Assembly (NCBI GenBank): GCA_037974335.1
Contig: CM075760.1
Span: 33,985,609-34,049,608 of the forward strand
Length of the DNA stretch: 64,000 bases
Direction of reading: 5' to 3'
Source of the DNA: Prionace glauca
Lineage: Eukaryota; Chordata; Chondrichthyes; Carcharhiniformes; Carcharhinidae
Shown piece after piece: positions 42,201 through 52,975 of this stretch. Made by a program: the position numbers and the translations under genes. Every line of letters begins with the position of its first letter. Position 1 is the first letter of the stretch. The notes below the pieces were generated by a model. It worked only from the letters and a program-made list of their open reading frames with translations, did not search any database and was not told the origin of the DNA.

Positions 42201-42423
42201 GCTTGGCCAACTGAAAACCTTTATTGTGCAAATATTTCTGACATTTGCTGAGAATAATAGCTAAGATCATAAAATTGTAAGTCTATAGTAAAGCAGAAAA
42301 GGCAGGCTACATGAAGCTCCACAAGTAGCAGTTGTGAGTACTGGAAAGATAATCAGTTTGGTCTAATTCATTATCACGAACAATTGCATTTAGTGTCAAC
42401 AGCTTCTCAGAAGAAAGTTTCCT

Positions 42424-42545
42424 GTTGATATCCACACATATGTGCAAACTCCCCACAGATAGTGACCCGAGGCTGGAATTGAACCCTGGTCCCTGGTGCT
42501 GTGAGGCCGCAGTGTTAACCACTGTACCACTGTATCGCCCTAAAT
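42424..42545 (-). mobile_element. SINE head fragment
   Basis: GGAATTGAACCCTGGTCCCT and GCAGTGTTAACCACTGTACC. Confidence 0.6.
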
Positions 42546-42650
42546 TCAAATTTCACCACCTGCCTTGGTGGGATTTGAATTCAATCCTAAGTGCGTTACC
42601 CTGGGCCTGTGACAATACCACTATGCCACCATCTCAATGCTCAGTGATTT

Positions 42651-42808
42651 CTGTCCTGGACACAGTCAGAAGTCTCACAACACCAGGTTAAAGTCTAACC
42701 AGTTTATTTGATAATAAATCCACAAGCTTTCGGGGTTTCTTACTGAGACTTCTTACTGTGTTTACCCCAGTCCAACACCAGCACCTCCACATCCTGTCCT
42801 GGACACAG
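42651..42808. repeat. Foldback repeat with 15-bp target duplication
   Basis: CTGTCCTGGACACAG at 42651-42665 and 42794-42808. The homologous intron beside ZNF-K (about 55165-55185) has this sequence once. The insert begins AGAAGTCTCACAACACCAGG and ends with the inverted GAGACTTCTTACTGTG plus the family tail. Confidence 0.85.
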
Positions 42809-42872
42809 AGAGCTGAAAATCTCCATGCAGGCTGCCAGACAGATATCTGTCTATCTGACTGGACTGACAATG

Positions 42873-42998
42873 TGTGGAATGCAGTAAGAAGTCTCACACC
42901 AGGTTAAAGTCCAACCAGTTTATTTGATAATAAACCCACAAGCTTTCGGGGTTTGCCCCTTCGTCAGGTGAATGGAGAGTTCTCACCTGTGGAATGCA
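42873..42998 (-). repeat. Foldback-family repeat with 11-bp target duplication
   Basis: TGTGGAATGCA at 42873-42883 and 42988-42998. The empty site is present near ZNF-K (AATGTGTGGAATGTACAGAC). This copy has only one arm and starts at the same GTAAGAAGTCTC terminus. Confidence 0.8.
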
Positions 42999-43091
42999 CA
43001 GACTGGATTCACTTCCTTGCCCTTCAGTTGCTGCAAGTCCCCAGTTTCCCCCAGAATGGGAAATGGAAAGGGGGAGAAAGGAAAGTGTTTC

Positions 43092-43600
43092 ACTCACAGA
43101 TGTTGCAGACAGGAGCAAGTTTACAGGGGGTGGGATCTCCGGCGCGCGGACCCGGGAGTCCCGCCCCCACCCATTGTTCTCCTCCCGGGAGCCCCGCCCC
43201 CACCCATTGTTCTCCTCCCGGGAGCCCCGCCCCCACCCATTGTTCCCCTCCCCCTCCTCGAGCCAAGGTTTCCACACAAGCGGCTGGCGGCTCCGGCCAG
43301 AGCGAGAAGCCACTCGGTGAGCTCCCCCCCGGGCCGGGACTGCGCATGTCCAAGGGAGAGGGGAAGCTGCGCATGTGCAGGGGGTTCCCCATCCCCCGGC
43401 CATTATGCTGAAGTGTTAACCAATGGAAAGAGTTGGAGGACCGGAAGGAGTCTGGTCCTGCAGCCAGTCAGAGCTCCCTGAATGCGGAAGTTGGACAATG
43501 TGTTCATTCCTGTCCAGCAAAGCTGCTGCTGCTCTCTCTCTGAATGAAGATTGAGCTTCAGACAGACTCAAACCTCCTCCCTTCTCCACCATCTGTGAGT
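43092..43600. promoter_or_regulatory. Bidirectional promoter P5 between ZNF-I and ZNF-J
   Basis: Donor-like CATCT/GTGAGT occurs facing both ways: minus at 43092-43097 and plus at 43595-43600, each followed by AAACACTTTC. Between them are a 33-bp GC-box minisatellite, GCGCATGTCC and GCGCATGTGC NRF1-like sites, and an ACCAATGG. I and J are the next genes on the respective strands. Transcription start sites inferred. Confidence 0.7.
43160..43255 (+). repeat. 33-bp promoter minisatellite, three copies
   Basis: CCATTGTT recurs at 43171, 43204 and 43237 (33-bp steps), each with CCCGCCCCCAC before and CTCCCGGGAG after, except the last. The homologous array at 55.5 kb has four copies. Confidence 0.85.
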
Positions 43601-44199
43601 AAAACACTTTCTTTTCTCCCCTTTCCATTTTCAGCTTCAATTTTGAACTTCCAGGTCACCACCCGCTGCCTAAATAAAAATCCCCCTCACATTCTTCATG
43701 TATTTGTAACCAGGTAACACAGTGTATTACACACATCATCAGGCTGCTCATTTCTGTCCAAATGTAAAACTTTAACGTGGCTGTCAGCTTGAAGATTAAT
43801 CATGGATCATTTGCATGAGGCAGCGGGTTCCAGGTAATGACCTTTCTGCACTGAAATAAAATTCTTCCCCACATCCTTCTCTCCTCCCAACCCAGTAATT
43901 CAGTCCCGCGAATGGCACAGATTTTAATTCCTAGCGTGTAGGCCGGTCGTTACACGTAGATTTTCAGATCTCTGTGTCCAATACAGAAAGTGGTCAGCAT
44001 GGATCCGTTAATCAGCCTGAATCAATAGACTTGGGAGTCTATGCAGGAGAGCAGAGTGAGAATTGAGGGAGAGTGTGTGGGATGGAGATTGACAGCTTTT
44101 GGGGACTGAGAAAGGAATGAATGTTCCATAGACACGAGAATTGTCTGTTCTGAATTTCTATCCTGTACTGACACTGATGTCTGTTGTAAATTCCTTTCA
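43601..44199 (+). other. ZNF-J intron
   Basis: Short intron (about 600 bases) without repeats. Its end has the conserved ATTGTCTGTTCTGAATTTCT motif. Confidence 0.5.
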
Positions 44200-44549
44200 T
44201 AGATATCAAGAGGTGAGGATTTACTGACAGAAATTTCAAACTAAACGTCACATCAAGATTTCACAGAGTCATTCGATTTATTGGGACCTGAATATCATCA
44301 AGCTTTGAATCTAGAAAAGCAATGTTTCTCTGATCTGTTTTCTTAAGGAGATTTTAAACATCAGTGTGACTGGAGCACACCTGAGTGAGGGTGTTCCACT
44401 GCACTGATAATGGAAAGAGCTTTAACCGATTACACAGACTGAAACAACATTGCACCGTTTACAGTGGAGAGAGATCGTACACGTGTTCTGTGTGTGGACA
44501 GGGATTCAACTGATCTTCAAACCTGGAGAGACACAAGAACACATGTGCC
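44200..44549 (+). other. ZNF-J acceptor and exon upstream part
   Basis: TTTCATAG at 44195-44202 replaces the CAG of other family members. Relic fingers follow: TGATAATGGAAAGAGCTTTA, then GTGTGTGGACAGGGATTCAA ending in TGA. Confidence 0.55.
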
Positions 44550-46076
44550 ATGGAGAAACTGTGGAAATGTGATGATTGTGGACAAGGATTCATGTTGCCC
44601 TGTGATTTGGAAATTCATCAACGCAGTCACACTCGGGAGAGACCCTTCACTTGCTCAGTCTGTGGGAAGGGATACATTAAGTTCTCCCACCTGCTGAGTC
44701 ACAATCTCACTCACACCAATGAGAGACCCTTTAAATGCTCTGATTGTGGGAGCGGATTCAAAAGCTCTGGAGAACTGGTGTCCCACCAGCGCATTCACAG
44801 TGAGGAAAGACCGTTCAGCTGCTCTCACTGCACAATGAAATTTAAATGGTCATCCACACTGCGGAGACACCAGCGAGTTCACACTGGGGAGAGACCGTTC
44901 AGCTGCTCCATGTGTGGGAAGGGATTCACTCGGTCCTCTGAACTGCGGGCACACCAACGAATTCACACTGGGGAGAGACCGTTCACCTGCAGTGTGTGTG
45001 GGAAGGGATTCTTTCGGTCATCCGCCCTGCTGACACACAAAGTCACTCACACCAATGAGAGACCCTTTAAATGCTCTGACTGTGAGAGTTGCTTCAAAAG
45101 TTCTCGGGATCTGATGTCCCATCAGCGCGTTCACACTGAGGACAGACCATTCAGCTGCTCTCACTGCTCAATGAGATTTAGATCACCATCAAACCTGCGG
45201 AACCACCAGCGAGTTCACTCCAGAGAGAGACCATTCACTTGCTCTGACTGTGGGAAGGGATTCACTCAGTTATCTGCCCTGCTGACACACCAGCGAGTTC
45301 ACACCGGAGAGAGGCCATTCACCTGCTCTGTGTGTGGGAAGGGATTCACTACTTTATCCAACCTGCTGAGTCATAAAGTCACTCACACCAGTGAGAGGCC
45401 CTTTAAATGCTCAGACTGTGGGAGTGAATTCAGAATTTCTGGGGAACTTGTATCCCACCAGCGCATTCACACTGAGGACAGACCGTTCAGCTGCTCTCTC
45501 TGCTCAAAGAGGTTTAAGAGGTCATCCACACTGCAGAGACACCAGCGAGTTCACACCAGGGAGAGACCATTCACCTGCTCTGTGTGTGAGAAGGGATTCA
45601 GTCAGTCATACACATTGTTGACACACCAGCGTCGTCACACTGAGGAGAGACCATTTACCTGCACCGAGTGTGGGAAGGGATTCACTCAGTCATCCAGTCT
45701 GCTGACCCACCAGCGAGTTCACAGCGGGGAGAGACCATTCACCTGCTCCGAGTGTGGGAACAGATTCACTCGGTTATCCAGCCTGCAGAGACACAAAGTC
45801 ACTCATTCCCAGGAAAGACCCTTTAAATGCTCTGACTGTGGGAGTAGCTTCAAAATTTCGGAGCATCTGATAGACCACCAGCGCAGTCACACTGGGCAGA
45901 GACCGTTCAGCTGCTCTCTCTGCACAAAGAGGTTTGGCAGAGTGTGCACACTGCGGAGACACCAGCAAGTTCACACTGGGAGAGACCATTCACCTGCTCT
46001 GTGTGTGCGAAAGGATTCACTCAATACCCCAGCTGCTGATGAACAATGTCCTCACACTCGGGAGAGACCCTTTTAA
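44550..46076 (+). CDS. ZNF-J: C2H2 zinc-finger protein, 17 fingers, frameshifted end
   Basis: 508 codons from MEKLWKCDDC. Seventeen full fingers. The array is a higher-order repeat: a CGKGF/VTH finger, a CSDCxSxFK finger and a CSxCxxxF(K/R) finger recur as fingers 2-4, 6-8, 10-12 and 15-17, with TNERPFKC-type linkers between. After finger 17 one G is missing from a GGGGAGAG linker (near 45979). The last 34 residues are out of frame and end at 46076. Remnants of two to three more fingers run to about 46210. It diverges from I across P5, and the shared module shows they are duplicates. Nuclear DNA-binding role by family. The extended array suggests a long target site. Confidence 0.85.
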   Translation: MEKLWKCDDCGQGFMLPCDLEIHQRSHTRERPFTCSVCGKGYIKFSHLLSHNLTHTNERPFKCSDCGSGFKSSGELVSHQRIHSEERPFSCSHCTMKFKWSSTLRRHQRVHTGERPFSCSMCGKGFTRSSELRAHQRIHTGERPFTCSVCGKGFFRSSALLTHKVTHTNERPFKCSDCESCFKSSRDLMSHQRVHTEDRPFSCSHCSMRFRSPSNLRNHQRVHSRERPFTCSDCGKGFTQLSALLTHQRVHTGERPFTCSVCGKGFTTLSNLLSHKVTHTSERPFKCSDCGSEFRISGELVSHQRIHTEDRPFSCSLCSKRFKRSSTLQRHQRVHTRERPFTCSVCEKGFSQSYTLLTHQRRHTEERPFTCTECGKGFTQSSSLLTHQRVHSGERPFTCSECGNRFTRLSSLQRHKVTHSQERPFKCSDCGSSFKISEHLIDHQRSHTGQRPFSCSLCTKRFGRVCTLRRHQQVHTGRDHSPALCVRKDSLNTPAADEQCPHTRERPF

Positions 46077-46489
46077 ATGCTCTGACTGTGGGAATTGTTT
46101 CAAAAGCTCTCAGGAACTGATGATCCACCAGTCCATTCACAGCTGTTGTGTGTGGGAAGAAATTCACCAGTTTATCACTCCTGCTGAGACACCAGCGAGT
46201 TCACAAGTGATCACTTGTGGATTCTGCTGTTATTGCTGCTGTTCATCACATCCAGGACTGAACCCTGTTCATTCTGACAGTGGGTGAAGTGGGAGGGTCG
46301 GAGGGTTTCTTTCTGCTGGACTGGCTGGTCTCATAATTTTGCTTCCAGTGGGCTGATGCTCTTTGAGCCTGGGGAGAGCACATTTCCACTGAAATGACCC
46401 ACACAAACTGATGAGGAACATTTATTTAATCCTGGATAGTAAATAGTGTTTTTCTCTACCACGACAGGTAGATCTAAAATAAATACGTT
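46077..46489 (+). other. ZNF-J decayed terminal fingers and 3' UTR
   Basis: AATGCTCTGACTGTGGGAAT (CSDCGN) and CAGCGAGTTCACAAGTGATC (HQRVHK-stop) are out of frame with J. Then the family signature GTTATTGCTGCTGTTCATCA. Confidence 0.6.
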
Positions 46490-47400
46490 TGTCTCTGTTC
46501 TATTGAGTCTACAGCACAGGGCCAGGCCAGTCGGCTCGATTGGTCTGTGTCAGTATTTATGTTCCACATGAGCCTCCATTCACCCCTCTTCATCTCCCCC
46601 CATCAGCATATCCTTCTATTCCTTTCTCCCTATGTATGTATCTAACTTCCCCTTCAGTGTATTCATGCTGTTCACCTCAACCACTCGCTGTGGTAGTGAG
46701 TTCCACATTCTCACCACTCGCTGGGTAAAGAGGTTTCTCACTGAAATCCCTATTGGATTATTGAACCCCTTCACAATCTTAAAGACTTCCATCAGGTCAC
46801 CCTTCAGTCTTCTCCTTTCTAGAGAAAAGCAGCCCCAGCCTTTCCTGAGGGTTAAATGCTCTCAGTTCTGGGATTATTCTTGTGAATCTTTGTTGCTCCT
46901 TCTCCAGTGTCTCTATTTCCTTTTTCTAAATGGAGGTCACAAATGTTGACAGTGCTCCCAGTGTAGCCTAACCCTGGTTCTGAACAAGTTGAACATAACC
47001 TCACTGCTGTTTAATTCTACCCCTCTAGAATGGAACCCTATATTTGGGCCCCAAACTTCTGGAAGGATGTGATGTTCTTAGAGAAGGTGCAGAGAAGATT
47101 TACGAGAATGATTCCAGGGATGAGGGACTTCACTGAGTTGGAGGGACTGGAGCAGCTGAAATTTCTCTCTTTAGATCAGACAGGATTGGAAATGGGGCCA
47201 TTCAGCCCATTGAGTTCATGTTGGCTCTCTTTAGATCAAACTGTTACCCTGTTCTCTCTCCGTATCCCTGTGTTTTGATTACCCTGAAATGCCTGCCCAA
47301 TTTCCTTTTGGAAACATTCCAGTATCTCTGCTTCAGCCCAATCATAGGAAGTGAATTCGGATATTTACCACTTCAAATGCAGACGAGGAGCAGAGAGCAC
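46490..47400. mobile_element. Old LINE fragments in mixed orientation
   Basis: 46490-47000 minus (GAGTTCCACATTCTCACCAC, GTCTTCTCCTTTCTAGAGAA), 47010-47200 plus (AAGGATGTGATGTTCTTAGA), 47195-47350 minus (GGGGCCATTCAGCCCATTGA). Confidence 0.6.
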
Positions 47401-47714
47401 AAAAGGAGGCCGTGTGCCCCATTGTGCCCCACGCTGCCTCTTCAAACATTCTAAACAACAAGTTCAAGGAAACCACGTTAAATTCTAACATGTGACTGGA
47501 GCTTTATTTTAAAAATTAATATTGGATTCATCTACATGCTTGTGGAAGCTGCAAGTTGTATAAACTAAAAATTTCTTCGAAGAATTTAATCAGTTGGAAG
47601 ACATTATAATTCTGTCAAATTTGGCTCAAGAATAAGGTTGATTGCTCAGTTCAAGTCAGAAGGAAAGCTATTGGCTTGCAGCAAGTCTCTTTTCGAACCA
47701 GTATATCTTGTATT
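47401..47714. other. Intergenic stretch, nothing recognised
   Basis: AT-rich, no frame or repeat recognised. Confidence 0.3.
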
Positions 47715-47822
47715 AACTTTATTCAGTTGTGGGACATGAGTGTCACTGGCTGGTCAACATTTATTGTCCATCCCTAGATGCCCTTGTTCAGAGGGCAACT
47801 GAGAGTCAACCACATTGTATGA
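47715..47822 (-). repeat. Dispersed repeat R3 fragment
   Basis: TGTGGGACATGAGTGTCACT and CAACATTTATTGTCCATCCC are the reverse of the R3 end at 3340-3415. Confidence 0.55.
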
Positions 47823-47848
47823 ACCAAATGTGTTCATTAAATATTACT

Positions 47849-48660
47849 GTATTTAGAACAAAGAGAGTTACAGGGACAGGCCCTTCAAGCATGCACTGAC
47901 CATGCTGCCAGACTAAATTAAAACCCCCTTCCAGGGAACACATCCCTCTATTCCTGTCCTATTCATGTATTTGTCAAGATGCCCCTTAAAAGTCACTATC
48001 GTATCCACTTCCACTCCCTCCCCTGACAACGAGTTCAAGGCACCCACTACTCTTGTGTAAAAAATCTGCCTCATACATCTCCTTTAACCGTTGCACCTTA
48101 AACCTGTTCCCCCTAGTAATTGACTCTTCCACCCTGGGAAACAGTTTCTGATGATCCACTCTGTCCATGCCTCTCATAACCTCGTAGACTTCTATCAGGT
48201 CTCCCCTTAACCTCCATCATTCCAGTCAAAACAAACCAAGTTTCTCCAACTTTTCCTCCACACCGGGCAACATCCTGGTAAGTATCTTCTGTACCCTCTC
48301 CAAAGCCTTCACATCCTCCTGGTAGTGTGGCAACCAGAATTGAACACTATATTCCATGTGCGGCCTAACTAAGCTTCTATAAAGCTGTAACATGAGTTGC
48401 CAATTTTTAAACTCAGTGCCCCGGCTGATGAAGGCAAGCATGCCGTATGTCTTCTTGACTACTTTCTCCACCTGCATTGCCACTTTCAGTGACCCGTGTA
48501 CCTGTACACCCAGATCTCTCTGCCTATCAATATTCTTAAGGGTTCTGCCATTCACTTTATATTTCTTATTTGTGTTAGACCTACCAAAATGCATTACCTC
48601 ACATTTGTCTGGATTAAACTCCATCTGCCATCTCTCTGCCCCAATCTCCAACTGATCTCA
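47849..48660 (-). mobile_element. CR1-group LINE 3' half
   Basis: Frames RQRDLGVQVHGSLKVAMQVE, RPHMEYSVQFWLPHYQEDVK. Related to the subfamily at 20.3-21.0 kb. Several shifts. Confidence 0.8.
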
Positions 48661-48888
48661 TTGTTTCCAGAGGAGCAGTTGGAGTGGTGATTCAGTGACG
48701 AGAGCTTGTCGGGAAGAGGGATTTTTACCTTTTTTCAGAGTTTTTTTCCTAAGCCGGGAGTGTAAAACCAGAAGTAGGCCCCAGTGAGACCTGGGAAGGC
48801 TTTTGTTTCTTTAAAAGGTAAAAACCTTAGATGGTTTGACCTCATTGTTTCCAGAGGAGCAGTTGGAGTGGTGATTTAGTGAAGAGAG
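48657..48888 (+). repeat. Direct repeat pair, about 46 bp
   Basis: CTCATTGTTTCCAGAGGAGC with following AGTTGGAGTGGTGATT occurs at about 48657 and 48840, 183 bases apart. Origin unknown. Confidence 0.7.
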
Positions 48889-49745
48889 CTGCCCCATCTG
48901 GTAGTTATTTATTAGCTACCAGTCATTAACAAATGAGAAAGTCATTAGCCTTAAATAAGTTATAGTTAATCAATGAATAACAAATCAGTAGTTGTCGTAA
49001 AAGATTGAGTTTTATTTGCTGTAAAAGCTTAATTGCTGTGTATATAAAGAATGTGCATGAGGATAAATGTACTGGCGAGAGAGATCTTCAAGCTCTGATT
49101 AGCCTCAGCATTTGAAACTGTGTAAATAAGGGATTGTACAGAATCAGCTAAAGGGATAGTATGAACCAGTTCTCTTACATTCCTCTCTCAGAGAAGGTGG
49201 TGTCAGTAATTGAGGATTCAGTTAAATTAATCTACTGATCAAATTGACCAATTGTCCTGATACAACAGCCCCAACTCTGACATGAGGTAATCATCACTTT
49301 GGGGGTAAAAGTAGAGGTTCTGAAAGTCTTCCTTGTGAACCAAATATTGAAGACTCCCGAGGCTGAGTTCCAAGGAAATTCCTGTCAGAGAAGGAGCCAG
49401 ACTCCCGAGGCTGAATTCCTGTGAAAGAAGGAGCCAGAGAGGGGGTTACGCTTCTCCAGACTGATCACCCACATGAAGTTGTAAAAGTCAATGTCTTAAA
49501 GCTGTTCAGAAAAAACTTTTCATTCAATAAACTTCTTTTTAAATTTACTATCCAAAGAATTCTGCCTTTACCACAAAGAGGGCAGGGAACAGGCTACAGA
49601 TGAATTAAAGAGAAACCATTTGTGTCCAGAACGTTGTGAATATCCTTTGACTCTGGTTGTCTTTGATCCTCAAGTCATTTTCTGTTTGTTTTAACCATAT
49701 TCTGTTTCATTAATAAACTTCATTCAGTAAAAATATTTGGTTTTT
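48889..49745 (+). other. Unassigned stretch with TATA-like and AATAAA signals
   Basis: TGTGTATATAAAG near 49040 and ATTCAATAAAC near 49525 are spaced as in a solo long terminal repeat, but I could not define ends or a target duplication. A shorter near-repeat, ACTCCCGAGGCTGA, occurs twice (49352, 49401). Could equally be single-copy DNA. Confidence 0.2.
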
Positions 49746-50146
49746 CTGAACTTTTCCTGATGAGATTGATGCACTTTAGGGAAAGTGGGTGAGAGGGGTT
49801 GGCAGACTCTTTAACAGAAAGTGAGTCTCTCTAAGGTAATTGACAAAGGAGCCAGAGGGGGAGATAAGATTTTATTTTATTTTTTGATACAGCGAGTTGA
49901 ACTGATCCGCCTGAAAGCAGATTCAATCGAATCTTTCCAAAGGGTAAAGACTTGCAAGGGAAGAATTTGCAGGGCTGTGGGGAAACAGCAGAGCAGTTGG
50001 ATAAATCAGAGTCCTTTCAAAGAGCTAGCAGGGGCACAATGGGCTGAATGGACTCCTGCAGCCTGTCAATCTCAGCCTCTTGCTTTTGTGCAGGTTAAAA
50101 GGGACAGATTTCATTGCAGCCTCTTCCCTGTATGTGTATTTAAAGA
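49746..50146. other. Intergenic stretch, no gene supported
   Basis: One frame (49821-50207) is open but has no recognisable domain. Its right end falls in a repeat. Confidence 0.25.
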
Positions 50147-50293
50147 TGTGGAGATGCTGGCTTGTACTTGGGTAAACACAGTAAGAAGCTTCACAACACC
50201 AGGTTAAAATCCAACCAGTTTATTGACAGTAATCCCACAAGCTTTTGGAATCGCTGTTCCTTCATCGGGTGTGTGGAAGCTTCACTTTAACAA
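50147..50293 (-). repeat. Foldback-family repeat, single arm
   Basis: GATGTGGAGATGCTGGCTTG (reversed family tail), then AACACAGTAAGAAGCTTCAC and CCACAAGCTTTTGGAATCGC. Confidence 0.7.
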
Positions 50294-50883
50294 TTGAACA
50301 GACTTCTCTCCATCCCTCTCAGACCAGGGCATGAAGTCACGGCTCTGAAAACGGGGGTAACTTGTAAAACTAACAGCCCTCAGCACCTCTTTATAAACAT
50401 CTCCCCCGACCAAACTGCCTTCTCAAGACCCCTTTTCAATCCATTAAAAATGTCAAACACCTACATTAGCCAATCCCAATAAATCTTCAATTATAAACTA
50501 AAATATACGTGAGTTTTCGGGCGATTTAAAAACAATTGAACTATCTACTGAAAGGGTTAATTTTTCTGCAGAATCTAAAGGGGATGGGGAGTGAGCAGAA
50601 AAAAACTTGCACACAATGACATCACTTGACAGAAGTTAAAAAATTTCTCTAACGAAAAAACAAATTTGATTTTAAACTTCATCTATTAAGTTTGTTATAG
50701 TCCTCACCTTAATGTAATTTGATCAGTTTTTGTTAGGGATGAGTAACTTCTTTATAAACTGGTTCACTCATTTTTTAAAATTCGAGATGGGCTCAGAGAA
50801 TCAGACCCCTGACTTTGTCATCCTTATCCTTTTTCTTTTTTTGACACCACTCCCTCTATTTTGATTAAACACTTTATCGTAAA
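50294..50883. other. Intergenic stretch, nothing recognised
   Basis: AT-rich with no frame or repeat recognised. Confidence 0.3.
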
Positions 50884-51760
50884 AGTTAAATACTGCGGAT
50901 GCAGGAATCTGAAACTAAAACAGAAAATGCCAGAACATCTCAACAAGTCTCACAGCATCTGGAGAGAGAACAGAACCAATGTTTTGCGTCAGAGTCGCAA
51001 AAACCCAGCTTGCAGGTGCAGCAGGTGGTCAGGAAGGCGAATGGGATGCTGGCCTTCATAGCGAGGGGGATTGAATATAAAAGTAGGGACGTCTTGCTGC
51101 AGCTGTATAGGGCATTGGTGAGGCCGCAGCTGGAGTACTATGTGCAGTTTTGAGCGCCGCACCTGCGCAACGATATTTTGGCCTTGGAGGGAGTGCAGAG
51201 GAGGTTTACTAGGCTGATACCGGAGTTGAGGGGGTTGAGCTGTGAGGAGAGGCTGAATAAACTAGGCTTATACTCGTTGGAGTTTAGAAGAATGAGGGGA
51301 GATCTCATTGAGACGTATAAGATGATGAATGGGATGGATAGGATAGAAGTGGAGAGACTCTTCCCGCTCAAAAAAGACAGTACGACTAGGGGGCACAGCC
51401 TCAAGATAAAGGAGGGGCGGTTTAGAACGGAGTTGAGGAGGAACTTCTTCCCTCAAAGGGTGGTGAATCTCTGGAATTCTCTGCCTGTTGAAGTGGTGGA
51501 GGCTGCCTCGCTAAATATTTTTAAGACGCGGGTTGATGGGTTTTTGATAAGCGAGGGGATTAAGGGGGAGAGGGCGGGAAGGTGGAACTGAGCCACGACA
51601 GATCAGCCATGATCTTATTGAATGGCGGGGCAGGCTCGAAGGGCTAGATGGCCTACTCCTGCTCCTATTTCTTATGTTCTTATGTCTGGATGACCCTTCA
51701 TCAGGACTCTTAGGAAGTGTCATCCAGATTGCACTGTAGGGTTTCTATGATTCTACGACT
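50884..51760 (+). mobile_element. Dispersed repeat interrupted by a young CR1 (50996-51686)
   Basis: The outer repeat reads GTTAAATACTGCGGATGCAG to AATGTTTTGCGTCAGAGTC and resumes at GTCTGGATGACCCTTCATCA. The inner CR1 begins GCAAAAACCCAGCTTGCAGG and ends TTTCTTATGTTCTTATG. It encodes the ORF2 C-terminus with one in-frame TGA early on (after YYVQF, about 51151). Confidence 0.8.
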
Positions 51761-52344
51761 CAAAACATTGGTTCTGTTCTTGAATCATTTAATCAATAAG
51801 TCTCTTGTTCTTATTTCCAAGTAGCAGGTAAGAGACCTGTCCGGTCCCCACTCAAGCTCTGATTTTTCACTGGCCATGCTTGGGTAGGATTATAACCATT
51901 AGAATCTACTCTCAGAGGGTCCGCTTTTCAGTCCAGTGCTATTTGGAGTATACCACCACTTCACCCACAATTGGGTCATAAGTCCCTCATAGTTTTTATC
52001 ACAAATTTAGGATAAATTAATTTAAACAATGCCCGAGAATGCTTCTTAATTCCTTAATCAACTACCTACCACTGTTTGTTGATTGGTCAGACCCCCCTTT
52101 TTACAGATTCGGGTATCTCAGCCGCTGAACACCAGCCAGTCCTGGGATAAGCTTAATTCCAACTCATTTTGAGTAAATATTCTCACCAGGTCCTCTGTCG
52201 GGGCTCTGCTAAACAGCTTTAATGGTCCGTGATTGCAGAAACTGAGCAGTCACAGGAATGTGGTCAAGATCGTCCAGTCCCATCATGACTCACATTCAAT
52301 CTGCAGTCCTTCAGTTATGACAGAATATGTGTCTGTAAGTAGCT
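51761..52344. other. Intergenic stretch, nothing recognised
   Basis: No frame or repeat of note. Confidence 0.3.
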
Positions 52345-52530
52345 GTCTCGGCCATGGTCCCAACACTGCCTTCCTGAACTGCTACAATGCCTGAGGTGTA
52401 AATGCATCCACAGTGCTGTTAGGGAGGGATTTCCAGCTACACATTCCAGACTTTCACTGACTGTTGGTGGATACCACATTGATATATTCCATTCAACCAC
52501 ACCCAAGGTGGGTTATCCCAATTTCATTAT
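52345..52530 (-). repeat. Dispersed repeat R3 fragment
   Basis: CCTTCCTGAACTGCTACAAT and GTGCTGTTAGGGAGGGATTT, reverse of R3. Confidence 0.5.
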
Positions 52531-52609
52531 TGTCCAGGGCAATATATTCACAATATCTTTAAAACAGAAATTCAACATTCCCATTTGATTTCAGGTATTA
52601 ACATATTCT

Positions 52610-52975
52610 GTTAGTTTGTTCTTTATTGTCAATGTCAGGCTGGGGTTGTTCCTCTTGGAGCAAAGGAGGTTGAGGGATGATTTGATAGAGGTGGACAGGA
52701 TTCTGACAGATTTAGATAAGGCGGACAAAGAAAAGTCGTTCTCATTCGCTGATGAGACAAGGATGAGGGGGGACACAGATTTAAGGCTTTGAGTCAGAGA
52801 TGCAGGGGGAGGAATGTGAGGAAGAATATTTTACTGCAGTGAATGGTATTGACTTGGAACCCGCTCCCTACATGGGTGGAGGAAGTGGAAACAATCAATT
52901 ACAAAGGAAATCGGATCGGCATCTGGGGGGTTTCAAACAGAAATACTGACTAAATATCTCTGACCTTCCTAACAC
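52610..52975 (+). mobile_element. Old LINE 3' fragment
   Basis: CTTGGAGCAAAGGAGGTTGA and ATTTGATAGAGGTGGACAGG are decayed LINE C-terminal codons. Confidence 0.55.

Noticed and set aside
42894-43481. Several long frames on both strands over promoter P5, rich in Pro and Gly
   Set aside because: GC-rich minisatellite leaves all frames open. No homology or start context.
48889-49745. Solo long terminal repeat
   Set aside because: Signals are present but no ends, target duplication or second copy could be defined. Kept only as a low-confidence note.
49821-50207. 128-codon plus frame
   Set aside because: No recognisable domain, ends inside a repeat.
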